The translations under genes and the position numbers were made by a program. The notes under the pieces were generated by a model that did no database searches, was not told where the DNA came from, and saw nothing but the letters and a program-made list of their open reading frames with translations. From the NCBI RefSeq assembly GCF_004798865.1, contig NW_025336273.1:519320-583319 (forward strand): 64,000 nucleotides of DNA, written 5' to 3'. Below are positions 1-11,142 of the stretch, piece after piece. Each line of letters opens with the position of its first letter. Position 1 is the stretch's first letter. Source of the DNA: Varanus komodoensis. Its lineage: Eukaryota > Chordata > Lepidosauria > Squamata > Varanidae.

Positions 1-65
1 CTGAAGGAGTGTTGTCCATGGGGTCGCGGTGGGTCGGACACGACATAGCGACTAACAACAACAAA
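1..65 (+). mobile_element. BovB/RTE LINE, 3' end only
   Basis: The segment matches the 3' terminus of the longer BovB copies at 4680-4955 and 15890-16857: the gttgtccatggggtcgc block followed by a cgactaacaacaacaa end. The element continues beyond the left edge of the window. It has no coding capacity here. Confidence 0.8.
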
Positions 66-69
66 TGAT

Positions 70-210
70 GGGGAGAGGGCCGGTCTCCATCCCTCTGAGG
101 TCCCATCCCCTGAGTGGGACGGTGTAACGTGGTGTCCTGCACCAGCCGGAGGTCGGACTTGGTGGCCTTCTTGGCCTCTTCCAACCCGACTCTCCCATGA
201 TTCCATGAAG
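70..210 (+). mobile_element. CR1 LINE 3' end
   Basis: It shares the ctgagtgggacggtgt...ggtgtcctgca...cttccaaccc order and the terminal attccatga-type repeat with the better preserved CR1 ends at 37510-37930 (+) and 6640-7060 (-). It is a heavily 5'-truncated, diverged copy. Confidence 0.6.
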
Positions 211-635
211 AAGTGGAATAGTCCCCCACACTTTCTATCATTTGGTTCTGAAATATTATGGAGTTTATTCCTTTTTGAGTAAGGACTGCCAGTTTCAGCT
301 AAGAAGTGAAATATTTAATGCAGGTGGAGAGGGGATGTGCTTAAGAAGCCAAAGTTTTGCAGCTGGCTCAAGGGAAGAGAAGATTTTGGGAATGGCAGGA
401 GGCCCACTGGAGGAGCAGGAGCTGCTACCATTGTTTAATGGGATTAGGGGCACAACCCTATAGCCCCTAAACAAAGCCTAGCTTTCTCAGAGTTCCAAGG
501 CTAATCTAAGAAGCTTGCTCTGTTTCTGGGATTCTGAACTCACTTCCTGCATGGAACAAGCCACCTGTTGGGCTACAGGCAGGATAGAAATGTAATTCAT
601 AATAGCAGCAGCAGCTCTTCCAACTTCAGAGAGTC
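211..635. other. no gene seen
   Basis: There is no cysteine-patterned exon, no signal peptide with a splice donor, and no recognised repeat on either strand. The missing signal exon of defensin A was looked for here and not found. Confidence 0.5.
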
Positions 636-639
636 ATTT

Positions 640-830
640 TGGAGGATTCCTTTATTTAAAATTTTTATAGGCTGTCCATTACTGAAGTCTCTGGACAGCT
701 TGCAAAAATCAAAGAAGCCTTATACAACAAACAGCACACAACACACTGCATCCGATAAAAAATGATGATAAAATCAAAGATAAAACCAATGAACTGTTAA
801 AATATTGGGAAAAGAAAAAGGGAAGAAGAG
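640..830 (-). mobile_element. old L2-like LINE 3' tail
   Basis: The order tttaaaatttttataggctgtcc...ctctggacagctt matches other tails at 26250-26345 and 47070-47320. In each, a short AT-rich tail precedes the complement of a cggctta-type motif. It is diverged and non-coding. Confidence 0.45.
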
Positions 831-893
831 GGGGAAAGGCAGGCTCTGAGACCAAGTTCTTAGCTAAAATTCGCCTTCTCAGTCTTTTCTCAT

Positions 894-947
894 ATGCCGC
901 CCATAGTCCTGTAGGCCCATAGTCAGATGCCGCCCATAGTCCTGTAG
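894..947. repeat. 21 bp duplicated unit
   Basis: The 21-base unit beginning atgccgcccatagtcc occurs at 894-914 and again, identical, at 927-947, with 12 bases between. It is a small local duplication without a recognised role. Confidence 0.85.
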
Positions 948-1074
948 ATTTGGAGGGCTGCGAGCAGCTCCTTGGCTGGCACTGCTGCCGTCCAAGGAGC
1001 AGCTGTTCAGGAGGACCAGCGTCTGCCGCAGGGGCATGTGAAAACTTTCCCTGGCCACGCCAGGCAAGACGGCA

Positions 1075-1200
1075 GCCAGAGATGCGGTGGTTGGTGCTGG
1101 GGTGGGATTCAGAAGACCCAGGCCCTGGTCCCCACGCAGCCGGACGGCCCCGGGTGGATTTGGGTCAGTCACGGATTCTCAGCCCTTGCAAATAAGAGGC
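1075..1200 (+). mobile_element. possible degraded Sauria-type SINE
   Basis: The string gggtcagtcacggattctcagccc resembles the body of the SINE at 25183-25428 (gggccagtcacagactctcagccc). The tRNA-related head is not clearly visible, so this is a weak assignment. The simple repeat at 1276-1333 and the AT-rich tail at 1395-1497 could be its expanded 3' part. Confidence 0.3.
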
Positions 1201-1270
1201 AGGATGTGAGTACAGGAAGGAAGGAAGGACAACCATCAGCAGGGGCTTTGCAAAGTTGCTCTTTCCCTCC

Positions 1271-1275
<5 letters not shown>

Positions 1276-1333
<58 letters not shown>
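1276..1333 (+). repeat. (TC)n microsatellite
   Basis: About 29 uninterrupted TC dinucleotides. Any serine/leucine-repeat reading frame across this stretch is an artefact of the repeat. Confidence 0.97.
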
Positions 1334-1336
<3 letters not shown>

Positions 1337-1394
1337 ATTCCTTCTTGTCTGTTTTTATAATTTGTTTTTATCTGTTTTAAATATTTTTCTGATT

Positions 1395-1497
1395 TTCTGG
1401 GGTGGGGCGGAGTTGTACGTTTGCCCTCTGTTTTTATGGACTGTGTAAACTGCCCAGAGTGCTTCAGCTGTGGGGCAGTATAGCAAATAAATAAATG
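1395..1497 (+). mobile_element. LINE/SINE 3' tail (L2-like)
   Basis: The order gtgtaaactgcccagagtgc, ggggcagtatagcaaa and then a taaataaatga tail has the same architecture as the L2-like tails elsewhere (gtaagccgcccc...ggggcggcatagaa then taaataaa). It is diverged. Confidence 0.4.
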
Positions 1498-1731
1498 AGA
1501 TGTGGCCTACCTTAGAGGGCTGTTGTACAGATTACCACTGGATGGTACCCCTGAAGTGCTCTGAGCTTTGGAAACAGAGTACTTTAGAAGCGTGTGATGG
1601 TGAGCGGGTTGATGCAGACAAGACGCTGTCAGTCAGATCCATCCTTTCCCATCTTGCTAGAACCGTGACCCTCCAAGTTTTCTCGATGAGCATCCCTCGA
1701 ATGAGGGCTGTCTGGTTTGTTTCGCACCCAG

Positions 1732-1862
1732 GGCAAGTTCCAGCCTGCACCAAGCTCGGGGGGCACTGCGTAACTCCGCTGACCGTGACGTGTCCCTACG
1801 GATCGCTCGGCGCCAACTGCGGCATTAACGCCATCTGCTGCGCGCGTAAGTGGAGCTGCTGA
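1732..1862 (+). CDS. beta-defensin A, mature-peptide exon
   Basis: This exon encodes a secreted beta-defensin-like antimicrobial peptide. It starts after a pyrimidine-rich tract and a CAG acceptor (1729-1731). Reading in phase 1 gives 42 residues after the split glycine codon, with cysteines spaced C-x6-C-x7-C-x8-C-x5-CC. Diagnostic strings are KLGGHC and ANCGINAICC. It is cationic and lacks acidic residues. A seventh cysteine is the last residue before TGA, which is unusual and could leave a free thiol. A strong GTAAGT donor lies one base after the codon following CC, so a further exon is possible. The closest relative in the window is B. The signal-peptide exon was not found between position 1 and 1731 and probably lies left of the window. 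No AATAAA was seen in the next 500 bases. The family is clear, but expression and intactness are unknown. Confidence 0.85.
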
Positions 1863-1869
1863 AGCCGGA

Positions 1870-2385
1870 ATGTTTTCCCACCCGATCACACAGCAGGAAT
1901 TCTTGCTGGCCTGGGTTCCTTAGGAGGAGGCCTGCTCGCTTGTATGGTCCCCGGTATGAGGAACAGGGACACTTAGCAGTGGGTGCACCGGGCTAGTAGC
2001 ATCCATTCAGATGTCAAAACCTTTTCACATAAGCTCTTTCCTCCACCAACATGGAATCGCCGTTCCTCGAAATGCCATCTGTGCTACGTACCCCACATTC
2101 AATGGGGAAAGCCCACAGTCCCTAACATAAATTCCAGGGACCCAGAGAGTTGTAGGGCTTCTCCGGCAAAAATGGTGAGAAAAAACAGCCGGTGGTTTTG
2201 GGAAGGATGTCAAAAGGGCAAAGACAAAAGGGACGAAGCGCCCTGCAGAAGGCTGGCAAAACCCACCCACAAGTCAACAGGGGGGCGGGGGCCCTCCCCG
2301 CCACGCCCTGCTGGCAGTCTTTGGTACTGGCACGAAAGGAAAAGCACCCGGGAAGGATGAGGAAAAGCGCAGGCACGCTGCCGCC
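1870..2385. other. 3' flank of defensin A, no gene seen
   Basis: This is unique-looking sequence between the defensin A exon and the CpG island. No polyadenylation hexamer close to the stop and no second exon could be recognised with confidence. Confidence 0.4.
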
Positions 2386-2389
2386 CAGT

Positions 2390-2870
2390 GCGGCTGCAAG
2401 GGAAGCGGGGCGTGTGCGCCCGGGGCGTGTGAATCCTGGGCCGGGGGCAGGTGCGGCGGGGCAGCTCCGTCTGTGCCCAGGTGGGGCCTGCGCACGCCGA
2501 ATCCGGCGGGAGCCACGCCGGGAGGGCGGCCGGGCGGAGCGGCCCTCGGCGGGGGGGGGGGCGGGGGGGGGGGGGGGCCCCCCCCTCTGGGGCCCCACGG
2601 GGGGGCCCGCGGGCCTCGCGAGACGGCACGGCCCGTGGCCCGGGGCGGGGGGGCGCCCGGCGGCTGCCGCTCCCCCTCCCGCCCTTCTGGGCCCGCTCCC
2701 CCGCCCTCGCCGCTCCGGCTCCTCGTGCCCGCCCGGCCAGGGGCTCCCGAGGTGAGCGGGGGCGCCGGGCCGGCCCCTCCCGGGCGACCCGCTCTTCCGG
2801 ACCCGTTGCAGGGCGGCCGGAGGCTCGGCTCAGGGCCCGGCTGAACCCGGCTGCCTTGTGAAGCGGCCTT
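2390..2870. promoter_or_regulatory. CpG island
   Basis: The block is dominated by G and C with dense CpG. It includes a long G run (about 2551-2577) followed directly by a C run, which can fold as a hairpin or G-quadruplex. Long open frames on both strands overlap here, as expected from GC-rich DNA with few stop codons, and none has a recognisable domain. It may mark a promoter, but no transcript can be assigned. Confidence 0.7.
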
Positions 2871-2874
2871 TGCC

Positions 2875-4010
2875 GAGACAGGCAGCAGCGCGCCGGCCTC
2901 ACCTGCCGGTTTCTTACATCTCTCAGCAGCCTTTCCCTCGTCCTCCACAGCCTCATTTAGACTAAATCACGTGTGAACCCACCACTAGACTGCCTGGCCC
3001 TGTGGTCTTACGCTATTCTTAAGTTTAGGAACATGCACTTCCAGCCACATCCATGCATAAGGTGCTGCCCAGGTACACCCAGTTAGGCAGAGAGGAAGAC
3101 TGTTTCCGGGGCTGCCTGTCTGCCTAAGCTTGTGGCCAAATGTTGTGCCGGGCCTGTTGCTGTCACTGACGCAATGCTCTCTTCTCTTGCCCAGGCGAGC
3201 CCCAGGAGCCAGAGGCCTGAGCTGCCCCCGCCGGCTTTGGCCTGGTTCCACCCTGCGCCGAACGCCCCTCTGGTGAAGGTTTACCGCCCAAGTGCTGTGT
3301 CTCTGCAGCTGGTGCAGACGTCTTCGGTACTGAGTCCCCTTTCCCAATCTTTGATCTGCTTCTTTCCTTCTGCAAATGGAGTAGAGCTATTTTTCCATGG
3401 TGGGAGTCATCAAATTAGCTGTGTTGTCCAATGAGCTGTTGATTAAACATGGGTGAAGCATTTACATTCGAAAGTGTATTTTTGAAATATCCGTTCTATG
3501 CTACGATCCAGTTCGGATTACGGCTTGGCACATGGTCGCTGGACGCTTTTGGCTAATGCCCCACTGAGCTCTTCCTGAAAGAAAGTGGCAGCCGTGGGTT
3601 GTGGTGGCCATGGAAGCGCTGAGGTGCCCCTGTCACAAGCTCCATCAGTCCCCAGATGGGCAGCGGCTGATGCGGCATTTAGCCCAGGCGGCACAGATCT
3701 GGAACGGAGAAGCAGCTGAAATGAGCTTGCGTCCAAGCCGGGCACAGCCGCTTCAAGAGAGGGCCCCAGTCCCTGCACGGGGGCAGCTGTGAGGGGGATG
3801 GGACACCTCCTGTGGCCGCAGGATTTGGCCCGGGATGTGAGGTCGGATGTGGTCGGGGCGTTTGGTGGTGGGGCTTTGGGGAAGGGAGTGAAGGGGCAGG
3901 GAGGCCCAACCTAGTGGTTACGCCAGCTGTTCGCACGCAGAAAGCCCAAGCTGCAGCGTGTTCTGGGTCCTTCTCTTCTGAAAACACAAATATTGTGGGG
4001 ATGGAAATGC
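2875..4010. other. no gene seen
   Basis: Mixed unique sequence after the CpG island. Short frames on both strands show no defensin pattern, domain or consistent splice context. Confidence 0.4.
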
Positions 4011-4014
4011 CTGC

Positions 4015-4180
4015 CTAGTGAATGGGCTTCCGTGGGAGGCGGTTGAGGCCCCATCGGTGAGGGTGTTCAAGGACAGGCTGGACATGCACATGGTGGGCAT
4101 GTCGTGAGCGGAGCCGGCTGGTGCCGGGGGTCAGACTAGATGGCCCGGGAGACCCCTTCTGACTGGCTCTGTTTCTATGA
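4015..4180 (+). mobile_element. CR1 LINE 3' end
   Basis: It carries the CR1 3' signature shared by many copies here: gaatgggcttccgtggga, the gtgttcaaggacaggctgg block, the ggtcagactagatggcc block and the terminal tgtttctatga. Confidence 0.85.
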
Positions 4181-4679
4181 AGAGCCCCCAGAATCCGCTC
4201 TCCTGCACTGGTCACGCGTCTCCCCCACGCCCAGCGCTGGCCTGGGGGGTGAGCTGAGCCAAGATCCAGTCCGCAAGCAGCTGGGAACACAGCGGGCCCC
4301 TCCGTGTGCTAAATCACTCTCCCATGAAGTACACGAAGCCCGCAGGTCATGTGTGCAGAAGCCAGACGCTGTTTGTGCAGTGGGTATGTAAGTGGCGTGT
4401 TGTACGTGCACAAGCACTGAGAAAATTAAATGGGTTCCCACCCACAAACTGGATTTCCCACTCAACTCTAAGTGCACCGCTGGAGATAAAGCTTACATTT
4501 GAGCAACAGGAGTTCATCTCTGCTGCGTTTTTCATGCATTTGGATGGCCAAACCATATAAGAACAAAACCGGCTAAAATTACAGCTGTAGTGGTCGGGTC
4601 ACCCCTCAGGGAAAGCCAGGATAAAGAGGCAGATCTTCCAAAGATGCTGAAAGGTCAACACTCTGGGTGCTCTCACATT

Positions 4680-4955
4680 TTAATGCATTATCAGTTTCAC
4701 CAGAAACTCAAATGCTTTGGCCACCTAATGAGGAGGAAGGACTCCCTGGAGAAGAGCCTGATGCTGGGAACAATAGATGGCAAAAGAAGGAGGGGACGGC
4801 AGAGGATGAGGTGGCTGGATGGGGTCACTGGGACGGTGGGAGTGGGCTTGGGTGGACTCCGGGGGATGGTGGAGGACAGGAGGGCCTGGAGGAATGTTGT
4901 CCATGGGGTCGCAATGGGTCAGGTGCGACTTTGCGACTAAACAGCAACAAGTTTC
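4680..4955 (+). mobile_element. BovB/RTE LINE, 3' part
   Basis: The frame contains the BovB C-terminal strings FGHLMRRKDSLEKSLML and RRRGRQRMRWLDGVTG, followed by VVHGVAMGQ. The DNA ends in gcgactaaacagcaacaa. It is 5'-truncated and retains only the last part of the polyprotein and the end of the element. Confidence 0.9.
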
Positions 4956-5194
4956 ACCAGAACCCAATATAAGGAAAAAGAGACTTCTCACACACGTAAC
5001 TCGGAAACAAATGTGGGTCCAGTTTAAGTGAGGAGTATCGACTGCTGTTTTGCTGGTGTTGTTTTCCCTGTCTTTGCTGCCCTCTCACGAGCCAGGACTT
5101 TCAGTCTCACCCTGAAAGCATCCTGGGCTTTTCTCCTCAAAAGATGAGGCTTCTGTGCTAAAAACTGCCATCAGGAAAATTCCACCTGCTAACA

Positions 5195-5600
5195 GTCAAT
5201 AAATTCACGGAGGCCAAGTCTGCCAGGGCCTTGAGGGCCTGAAGGGGGGACGTGATGGAGGTGTTTAAAATCACGCGTGGTGTGGAGAAAGTGGAGCGGG
5301 GGCGATTTTCTCCCTCTGTCATGATACTTGAACCCAAAGGGGCATCCCATGAAGCTGATGGGTGGGAGGTGTAGGAGAGACAAGAGGAAGGCCTTCTTCA
5401 CATTATGGAATTCGCTGCCACAGGAAGTGGGGGGCTGCCAATCCGGGTGGCTTTAAAAGGGGCTGGACAGACTCATGGAGGAGGAGATTATCTATGGCCA
5501 CTGGCCTTACTGGCTACGGGCCGCCTCCCTCACCAAGGGGGGCATGCCTGTGTACCCACGTTGCTGAGGAGCTTGGGCAAGAGGAGGTCTTGCTCCCGTC
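5195..5600 (+). mobile_element. CR1 LINE 3' region, second subfamily
   Basis: The order is gatggaggtgtttaaaatcac, gtggtgtggagaaagtgga, catcccatgaagctgatggg, then ggctttaaaaggggctggac. This is the CR1 type seen in other sauropsids in which the untranslated region describes the same segments as at 13290-13610 and 32460-32850. Confidence 0.75.
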
Positions 5601-5604
5601 CTGC

Positions 5605-6635
5605 TGGAGGGGTCCTGCGGGCAACTGGTTTGCCACCATGTAAGTGTGAGTGCGGAACTGGAGGGACCTTGGGTCGTCTTCTGTTTGTATGTTCCAAACA
5701 GAGGAATAAGAATGAATGAAGAAATAAGACAGAATCACATGTACTGCAATCGCTCCGCTTCATTTCTGGAAGTGCCCACTCCCTCTTCACAAACACAAAC
5801 ACACACACACACACTTTGCTCTTTGTAGTTCTACATTCCGCCATAACCTGACACCTGTGAAAACATGGCAGGAAGAGGATCGCAGCAGAGGAAAGGTGAA
5901 GAAGCCCGATGCCTCAAGCGCCTCCAAGATCCCTCCAGCTACTGTGAGAGGGACAGCAGCGCACAGAAACCTTTTAGGCAGCTCCGGAGAACCCTTGCAA
6001 CTTCCCCCAGTTTATGCAACTGTGGAGCCAAACCCTGTCGAAACACCCCTCTGCACTGGAGGGAAAAACGCGGAAAGCAGGTATTTCTGGCCGCTACCCC
6101 TGTAAATATCGGAATTCTCCTGCTCTCCCTCCAAACCCTTTAGACTCAGCAGCTGGACTTGCCTGACAAGTTAACCCCTGGTGGTTCATGAGCCATGGTG
6201 GCCTAGCCTGTCACCTGAACCCAGAACTCTTCTAGCAGCGTTTTCTAAGGATGAATCACCCCACCATGGTGATTCATCATGGGTGTTGCCTGGGTGTTGT
6301 CTGAACCCAAGCAACACAGTAAACCGTAGCCAAGCCAAAACCCCAGGGAGTGCCTTGGCAGGAGTGCCGGAATAGCTTGCACACCTAGTGGAGGGACCCG
6401 CAGGCGAGGACACTCCCAGGTTATCTCAGAGGCATCTGGCCAAGAACTGTCAGCCTCGGGCAGTCACTGTGTTACTAGCGGGGAAAATTGCAACCTCTTG
6501 GGTCGGCCTCATTCCACCTGCAGGGCAAGGGGATAAAAAAACTCCTAGTGAGACTCCTTTGCACACGTCTTGCTTCCTGACCAAGGACTGAAGATGTCGT
6601 CGTAGGGGGACCTACTGTAGAGAAGAGCAGATTAG
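5605..6635. other. no gene seen
   Basis: It contains a short (CA)n tract near 5797-5814 and an imperfect inverted repeat around catggtgattcatcatggg (6265-6290). No exon is supported. Confidence 0.4.
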
Positions 6636-6639
6636 AGTC

Positions 6640-7060
6640 ATAGAATCACTGGATCATAGTCTAGCAGAGCTGGAAGGGGCCATGAAGGCCATCAGGTCCA
6701 ACCCCCTGGTGGTGCAGGACACCACGTTACACCACCCCACTCAGGTGGCTGCCCAGTTTTGCCCTGAACGTCTCCAGTGTGGGAGAGCCCACCACCTCTC
6801 CAGGCAGCTGGTGCCACTGCCCTATTGCTCTGAGAGAAAGGAAGCTTTTCCTGATGTCCAGCCTCAATCTGGGTTGTTACAGCTTGAATTGATTGTTCTG
6901 TGTCCTGCACTCCAGCATCAGCAAGCAGAGATCTTGACCCTCCTCTTTGTGACAGCCTCTGAGGTCCTTATAGAGGGACATCATGTCCCCCTCAGCCGTC
7001 TCTTCTCAAGGCTGAACCTGCCCCGTTCTCTCAGATTCATGCCCAGAGGAGGATGAGCTG
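6640..7060 (-). mobile_element. CR1 LINE 3' region
   Basis: The complement of the CR1 end lies at the left (tcatagaatcactggatcata), followed by ggtccaaccccctggtggtg and the conserved tgcactccagcatcagcaag. It matches the copies at 9985-10510 (-) and 37510-37930 (+). Confidence 0.85.
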
Positions 7061-7064
7061 CGTC

Positions 7065-9415
7065 TGAGTGCACGGGGCCAAGTCCTCACACTCTTCTAGC
7101 CCTCTATCATCGCTGCTTTCTGCAAGCTCTTTCATCATGGCAGGGAAAGTCAAAGGCAGATGAAAAAGACCCTCTGTGGGGTGGAGGGACTCCATACAGC
7201 CCTGAATTTGCAGGAGCTGAGCCGGCCTGCCTGGACCGGACGTTCTGGAGGGCTTTCATTCCCAGGGCAGCATAAGTAGGGGAAGACCTGAGGGCACATC
7301 ATGGCAACCTGCCCTTTCCCGCTTCCTTTCTGCATCCGCCCCCCCCCCCCCGCTTCATGCCTTAGTAAACCACCTTTGGTCCGATTTGGTGTTTGGTTGA
7401 GTCGTGGGGCTAAATCCAGGGCCTTCACCACAGGGCTGGGTTAGGTTTTGGGGCAGAGGCTCCCCAGGGCTTGCCATGCCAGCCTCCCCCTATTTAAAAA
7501 TAAAATAAAATAAAATGCCCCTCCCCCTTTGCCCAGAGGTGACCTGTCAAAGCATGTCCTGTCGGCTCCTTGCAAAGCCCTGGGAGTCCATGCTCCACAG
7601 AAAAGGACTACTTCCACTTTTCTGCAGCACAATCGTCCATTGGGGGGGGGGATCTGCTCCCTTGGTGCCCCCCCTCCCCCAGTGCTGACAGTGCTCCTTC
7701 CACTATAGCAGCAGGTGGAGATGTCGAGACACGGGGAGGCCTCCGAGAGAAGGCCGGCTTGCCCACTTATATACAAGTGCCAAACCTCCTCCCCTCTGGG
7801 GTTCCCTCAGGTTTTACTACTCCCCAAGGTGCTAGTCCCTTGGAGGGCACATTGCCAAATTTTGGGGTGGTTGGAGCTGGGACTTCCTTGCATCTCCAAT
7901 TCCAGGGATCCTGTATGGAAGAAACGAATTCAGGGAGCAATTCCATTAGATATTTGTCTTTTGTCCTTGGGGGAATTACTCTGTATTAATCACACTTGGA
8001 AAAGCGAGGGCAACTCAGGGCTACATGGCATCCCCCCCCCCCCCAAAAAAAAATACCCTGCTCCTGGAAACTGTGCTTTAAACTGTAGAGAAGAGCAGAT
8101 TAGAATCATTGTCTTTAAAAAGAGAGAGGAAATACCAGTGCGCTACAAATTGGCCGTTTGTTCTGCGCAACAGCAGCAGCTGGGCAAACCGGCCCGGCCA
8201 CACCTCCCACCTTGCATCAGATGCCCACGAGTCTGGGAAGGAGTCTGGGAAGTCCGAGGCTAACGAGCATCTGCCAAGATCAGATCAAGCCAGAACTTGC
8301 CCGAGGAGCAAAACTGAGAAAGCCGAAGCTGTCACGCTTTGGACGCAGGGAAAGGTGAAGGCGGAAGGAGAGAAGGGAGGCCGACTGTGAGAGGGAAAGG
8401 GAGCCGCTTCCTCGCGTTTGGAAGAGCCGAGCGGGGTGGGCTTTCACACATAGGGTGGCTGTAACTCGGAGACAACTTGAGAGCACCTCACAGCAACAAT
8501 GCCACAATCACAAGAGGAACACATCTTCAGGGTATACATTGACCCAAAGCCAGGGCATGGCCTTAGGAGCTTATCTGCAATTCCTTGATTTCCTTTACAG
8601 CGGGTCAGACCAGAAAGGAACTGAGCAAACACCGTTGATTTCACCCGAACGAACATGCAATTACTTCATCCTCCAACGGAGGAGAAGCAAGATTCAGCAG
8701 TTGCCAAATATTCAGAGCCTGTGGTTACTTACCTGGAGGTTTAATGTTATCTTTACTGTGTCATTTCCACATCAACGTGACCAGGAAAACGAGAAAAAAC
8801 CCATGGTATTCTTGTGTCAGCTACTTACTATGTGGCAAGGTGAACTTCAGATGTTCGACGCCAAAATGGACAGTGGGCTTATGTTTATTTCTATTTATTT
8901 ATCTTGTAGATGTGGGAATTCTTGCTGCTATAGCTCATCTTGCTGAGAAATGAATGCAAAATCTTCTGCTGCTGGAGTTGTTGAATTCGTTATATTCATA
9001 GCCTGCCTTTTTCCCACAAGAAGCAAACCCGAAGCATGTGGTTGCCATTGGCTCACAGGATTATGTAAGCAGGGGGTCAGTTGAAAGAGACCCCACAAAA
9101 CCTGCAACCATCGTGATCCGCAGGCTTGTTAAAAAGGCAGCTTGGGATCTTGTGTCCTTTGGGTACACTGATTCTTCATAGCTGCTTTGATTCGCATGCC
9201 GCGCTGCCTTGCTCCATTGAGTGGGGATCCGCACAGCATCATCAGGAAACTGGGCGTTCCTCGTACATCCTCACCTGTGGGACCAATAGGAAAAACTGAC
9301 ACGGGAACCATCTTCTGCGTAGGTTCTGTCTATGTCACTGCTGGGTCAACTCTGAGCACATGACTCTGGTGCGCCCACAACAGGAGTCCTGCACCCGGGT
9401 TTAGGTTCCACATTA
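7065..9415. other. no gene seen
   Basis: It holds homopolymer C tracts near 7340 and 8032 and an A-rich tract near 8045. No host exon, tRNA or well-defined repeat could be supported. Confidence 0.4.
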
Positions 9416-9419
9416 TAGG

Positions 9420-9985
9420 AGAGGCATAGCTAGGTTAGAATCGGTTTGGTGCAGGGTCACAAGAATGGTAGCCAGGTTGGGAGGGATTCCATGAGAAGAG
9501 ATTGAGGGGACAGGGTCTTTTCAGCCTGGGGGAGGCGCTGAGGGGATCTTTTAGCGACTTATAGGCATTCCAGGGGATGTCATGAGTTGGGGCGTGAGCT
9601 GTTCTTCCCTTCAGTGGAGGGCAGGTCACGTTCCACTGGGGCAAAGCTCAAGCAACCGGGCTTCAGGTTGGATGTCAGGAAGTATTTGCTGATGCTTAGG
9701 AAGTACTTTCATGGTGGGCATGTCATGAGCGGAGCGAACTGGAGCTGGGGGTCAGACTAGATGGCCCGGGGAACCCCTTTTGACTCGCTCTGTTTCTATG
9801 TTTCTGTGTTAGGACCCCTAGAATATGGAATGAGCTTCCGAGGGAGGTGGTAGAGGCCCCATCAGGGAGGGTGTTCAAGGATAGGCTGGACATGCACATG
9901 TTGGGGATTGCATGAGCGAAGCCAGCTAGAGCCCAGGGTCAGACTAGATGACCTGGGAGGACCCTTCTAACTCATTTTGTTTCAT
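9420..9985 (+). mobile_element. two adjacent CR1 LINE 3' fragments
   Basis: The first fragment runs to tgactcgctctgtttctatg (about 9800). A second one resumes at gaatatggaatgagcttccg and ends with the same ggtcagactagatgacc block near 9985. Both are truncated copies of the family at 4015-4180. Confidence 0.75.
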
Positions 9986-10515
9986 AGAATCATAGAATAG
10001 TAAAGTTGGAAGGGACCATGAAGGCCATCAGTTCCAACCCCCTGCTGTTGCAGGACACCCCGTTACACCATCCCACTCAGATGACTGCCCAGTTTCACCT
10101 TGAATGTCTCCAGTGTGGGAGAGCCCCCCACCTCTCCAGCCAGCTGGTCCCACTGCCCTATTGCTCTGACAGTGAGGAAGCCTTTCCTGACGTCCAGCCT
10201 GAATCTGGGTTGTTGCAGCTTGACTTGATTCTTCCGTGTCCTGCACTCCAGCATCAGCAAGCAGGGATCTTGCCTTCCTCTTTGGGACAGCCTTTGAGGT
10301 CCTTACAGAGGGATACCCTGTCCCCCCTCAGCCTCCCCTTCTCAAGGCTGAACAGGCCCAGTTCTCTCGGTCTCTCCTCACAGGGCAGCATTTCCAAACC
10401 CTGGATCATTTTTGTTGCCCTCTGCTGGATCCTTTCGAATTTCCCTGCATCTGTCTTAAATCTTGTTGCCCAGAACTGAACAAAGCATTGCATATGTTTC
10501 TGGATGCAGTCCTGG
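9985..10515 (-). mobile_element. CR1 LINE, 3' coding end and tail
   Basis: On the minus strand the frame carries CR1 reverse-transcriptase C-terminal strings such as FERIQQRATKMIQGLE and [16 protein letters not shown]. These are followed by the untranslated end, whose complement begins catagaatcatagaatagt. It is 5'-truncated. Confidence 0.88.
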
Positions 10516-10519
10516 GGGC

Positions 10520-11100
10520 TGGTATTGCCTTTAAGGCCTTTCACGGCTTGAGTTCAAAATACCTTCAGCAGCACCTTTGCTCATTCATTCCACCTCACCT
10601 GCTAAGATCCTGTGGGGATAATCTTCTGAAGCTTCTGCAAGATTGACTACTACCCAGAGGACTTTCAGTGGTTGCACCTAAATTGGGGAATAGTCTGCCA
10701 GGAGGGATATGGTCTTACTTGTTTTTCGGTGCCAGGCGAAGACCTTTTTATTCAAACGTTATTTTAATTGTTAATATTATTTATTTATTTCATTCTTTGG
10801 CCAGGGCGACTTAATTTATATTGTTTTATAGGATGTTATTTATTTATGTTTGTGAGCCGCCCCGAGGCTTCGGCGAATGGGGCGGCATAGAAGTTCCCTA
10901 AATAAATGAATAAATAAATTTCCCAAATTCCCGCCTTTAAGAGGGAGTTAAACACGCATCTCTTCCAGCAGGCCTTCCCAGATTAGTTCTCATGTCAGTT
11001 TTATCAAATACGCTTCTTTTTAGTCCATTTTCATCCTTGTTGGTTTTGCTTTCTTGGGAACGGGGAGGCATATAAAAATTGCAACAAATGAATGAATGCA
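10520..11100 (+). mobile_element. two L2-like LINE 3' ends
   Basis: The first (10520-10920) ends gtgagccgccccgaggcttc...ggggcggcatagaagtt and a taaataaatgaa tail. The second (about 10925-11100) has gagggagttaaacacgcat, then ggaggcatataaaaattgc and a gaatgaatg tail, from an older related subfamily. It lies just downstream of the defensin B stop codon. Confidence 0.75.
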
Positions 11101-11136
11101 CGATAACAGATTTTGTTCAGACAAGACTTCTGCAGC

Positions 11137-11142
11137 TTTAAT
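11137..11142 (-). promoter_or_regulatory. possible polyadenylation signal of defensin B (ATTAAA)
   Basis: The variant hexamer ATTAAA lies on the minus strand about 200 bases beyond the stop of defensin B. No closer AATAAA was seen. Confidence 0.4.

Noticed and set aside
2122-2956. Several long overlapping open frames on both strands in the GC-rich block
   Set aside because: They overlap in all frames, are proline/glycine/arginine-rich and have no domain. This is expected where stop codons are rare because of high GC.
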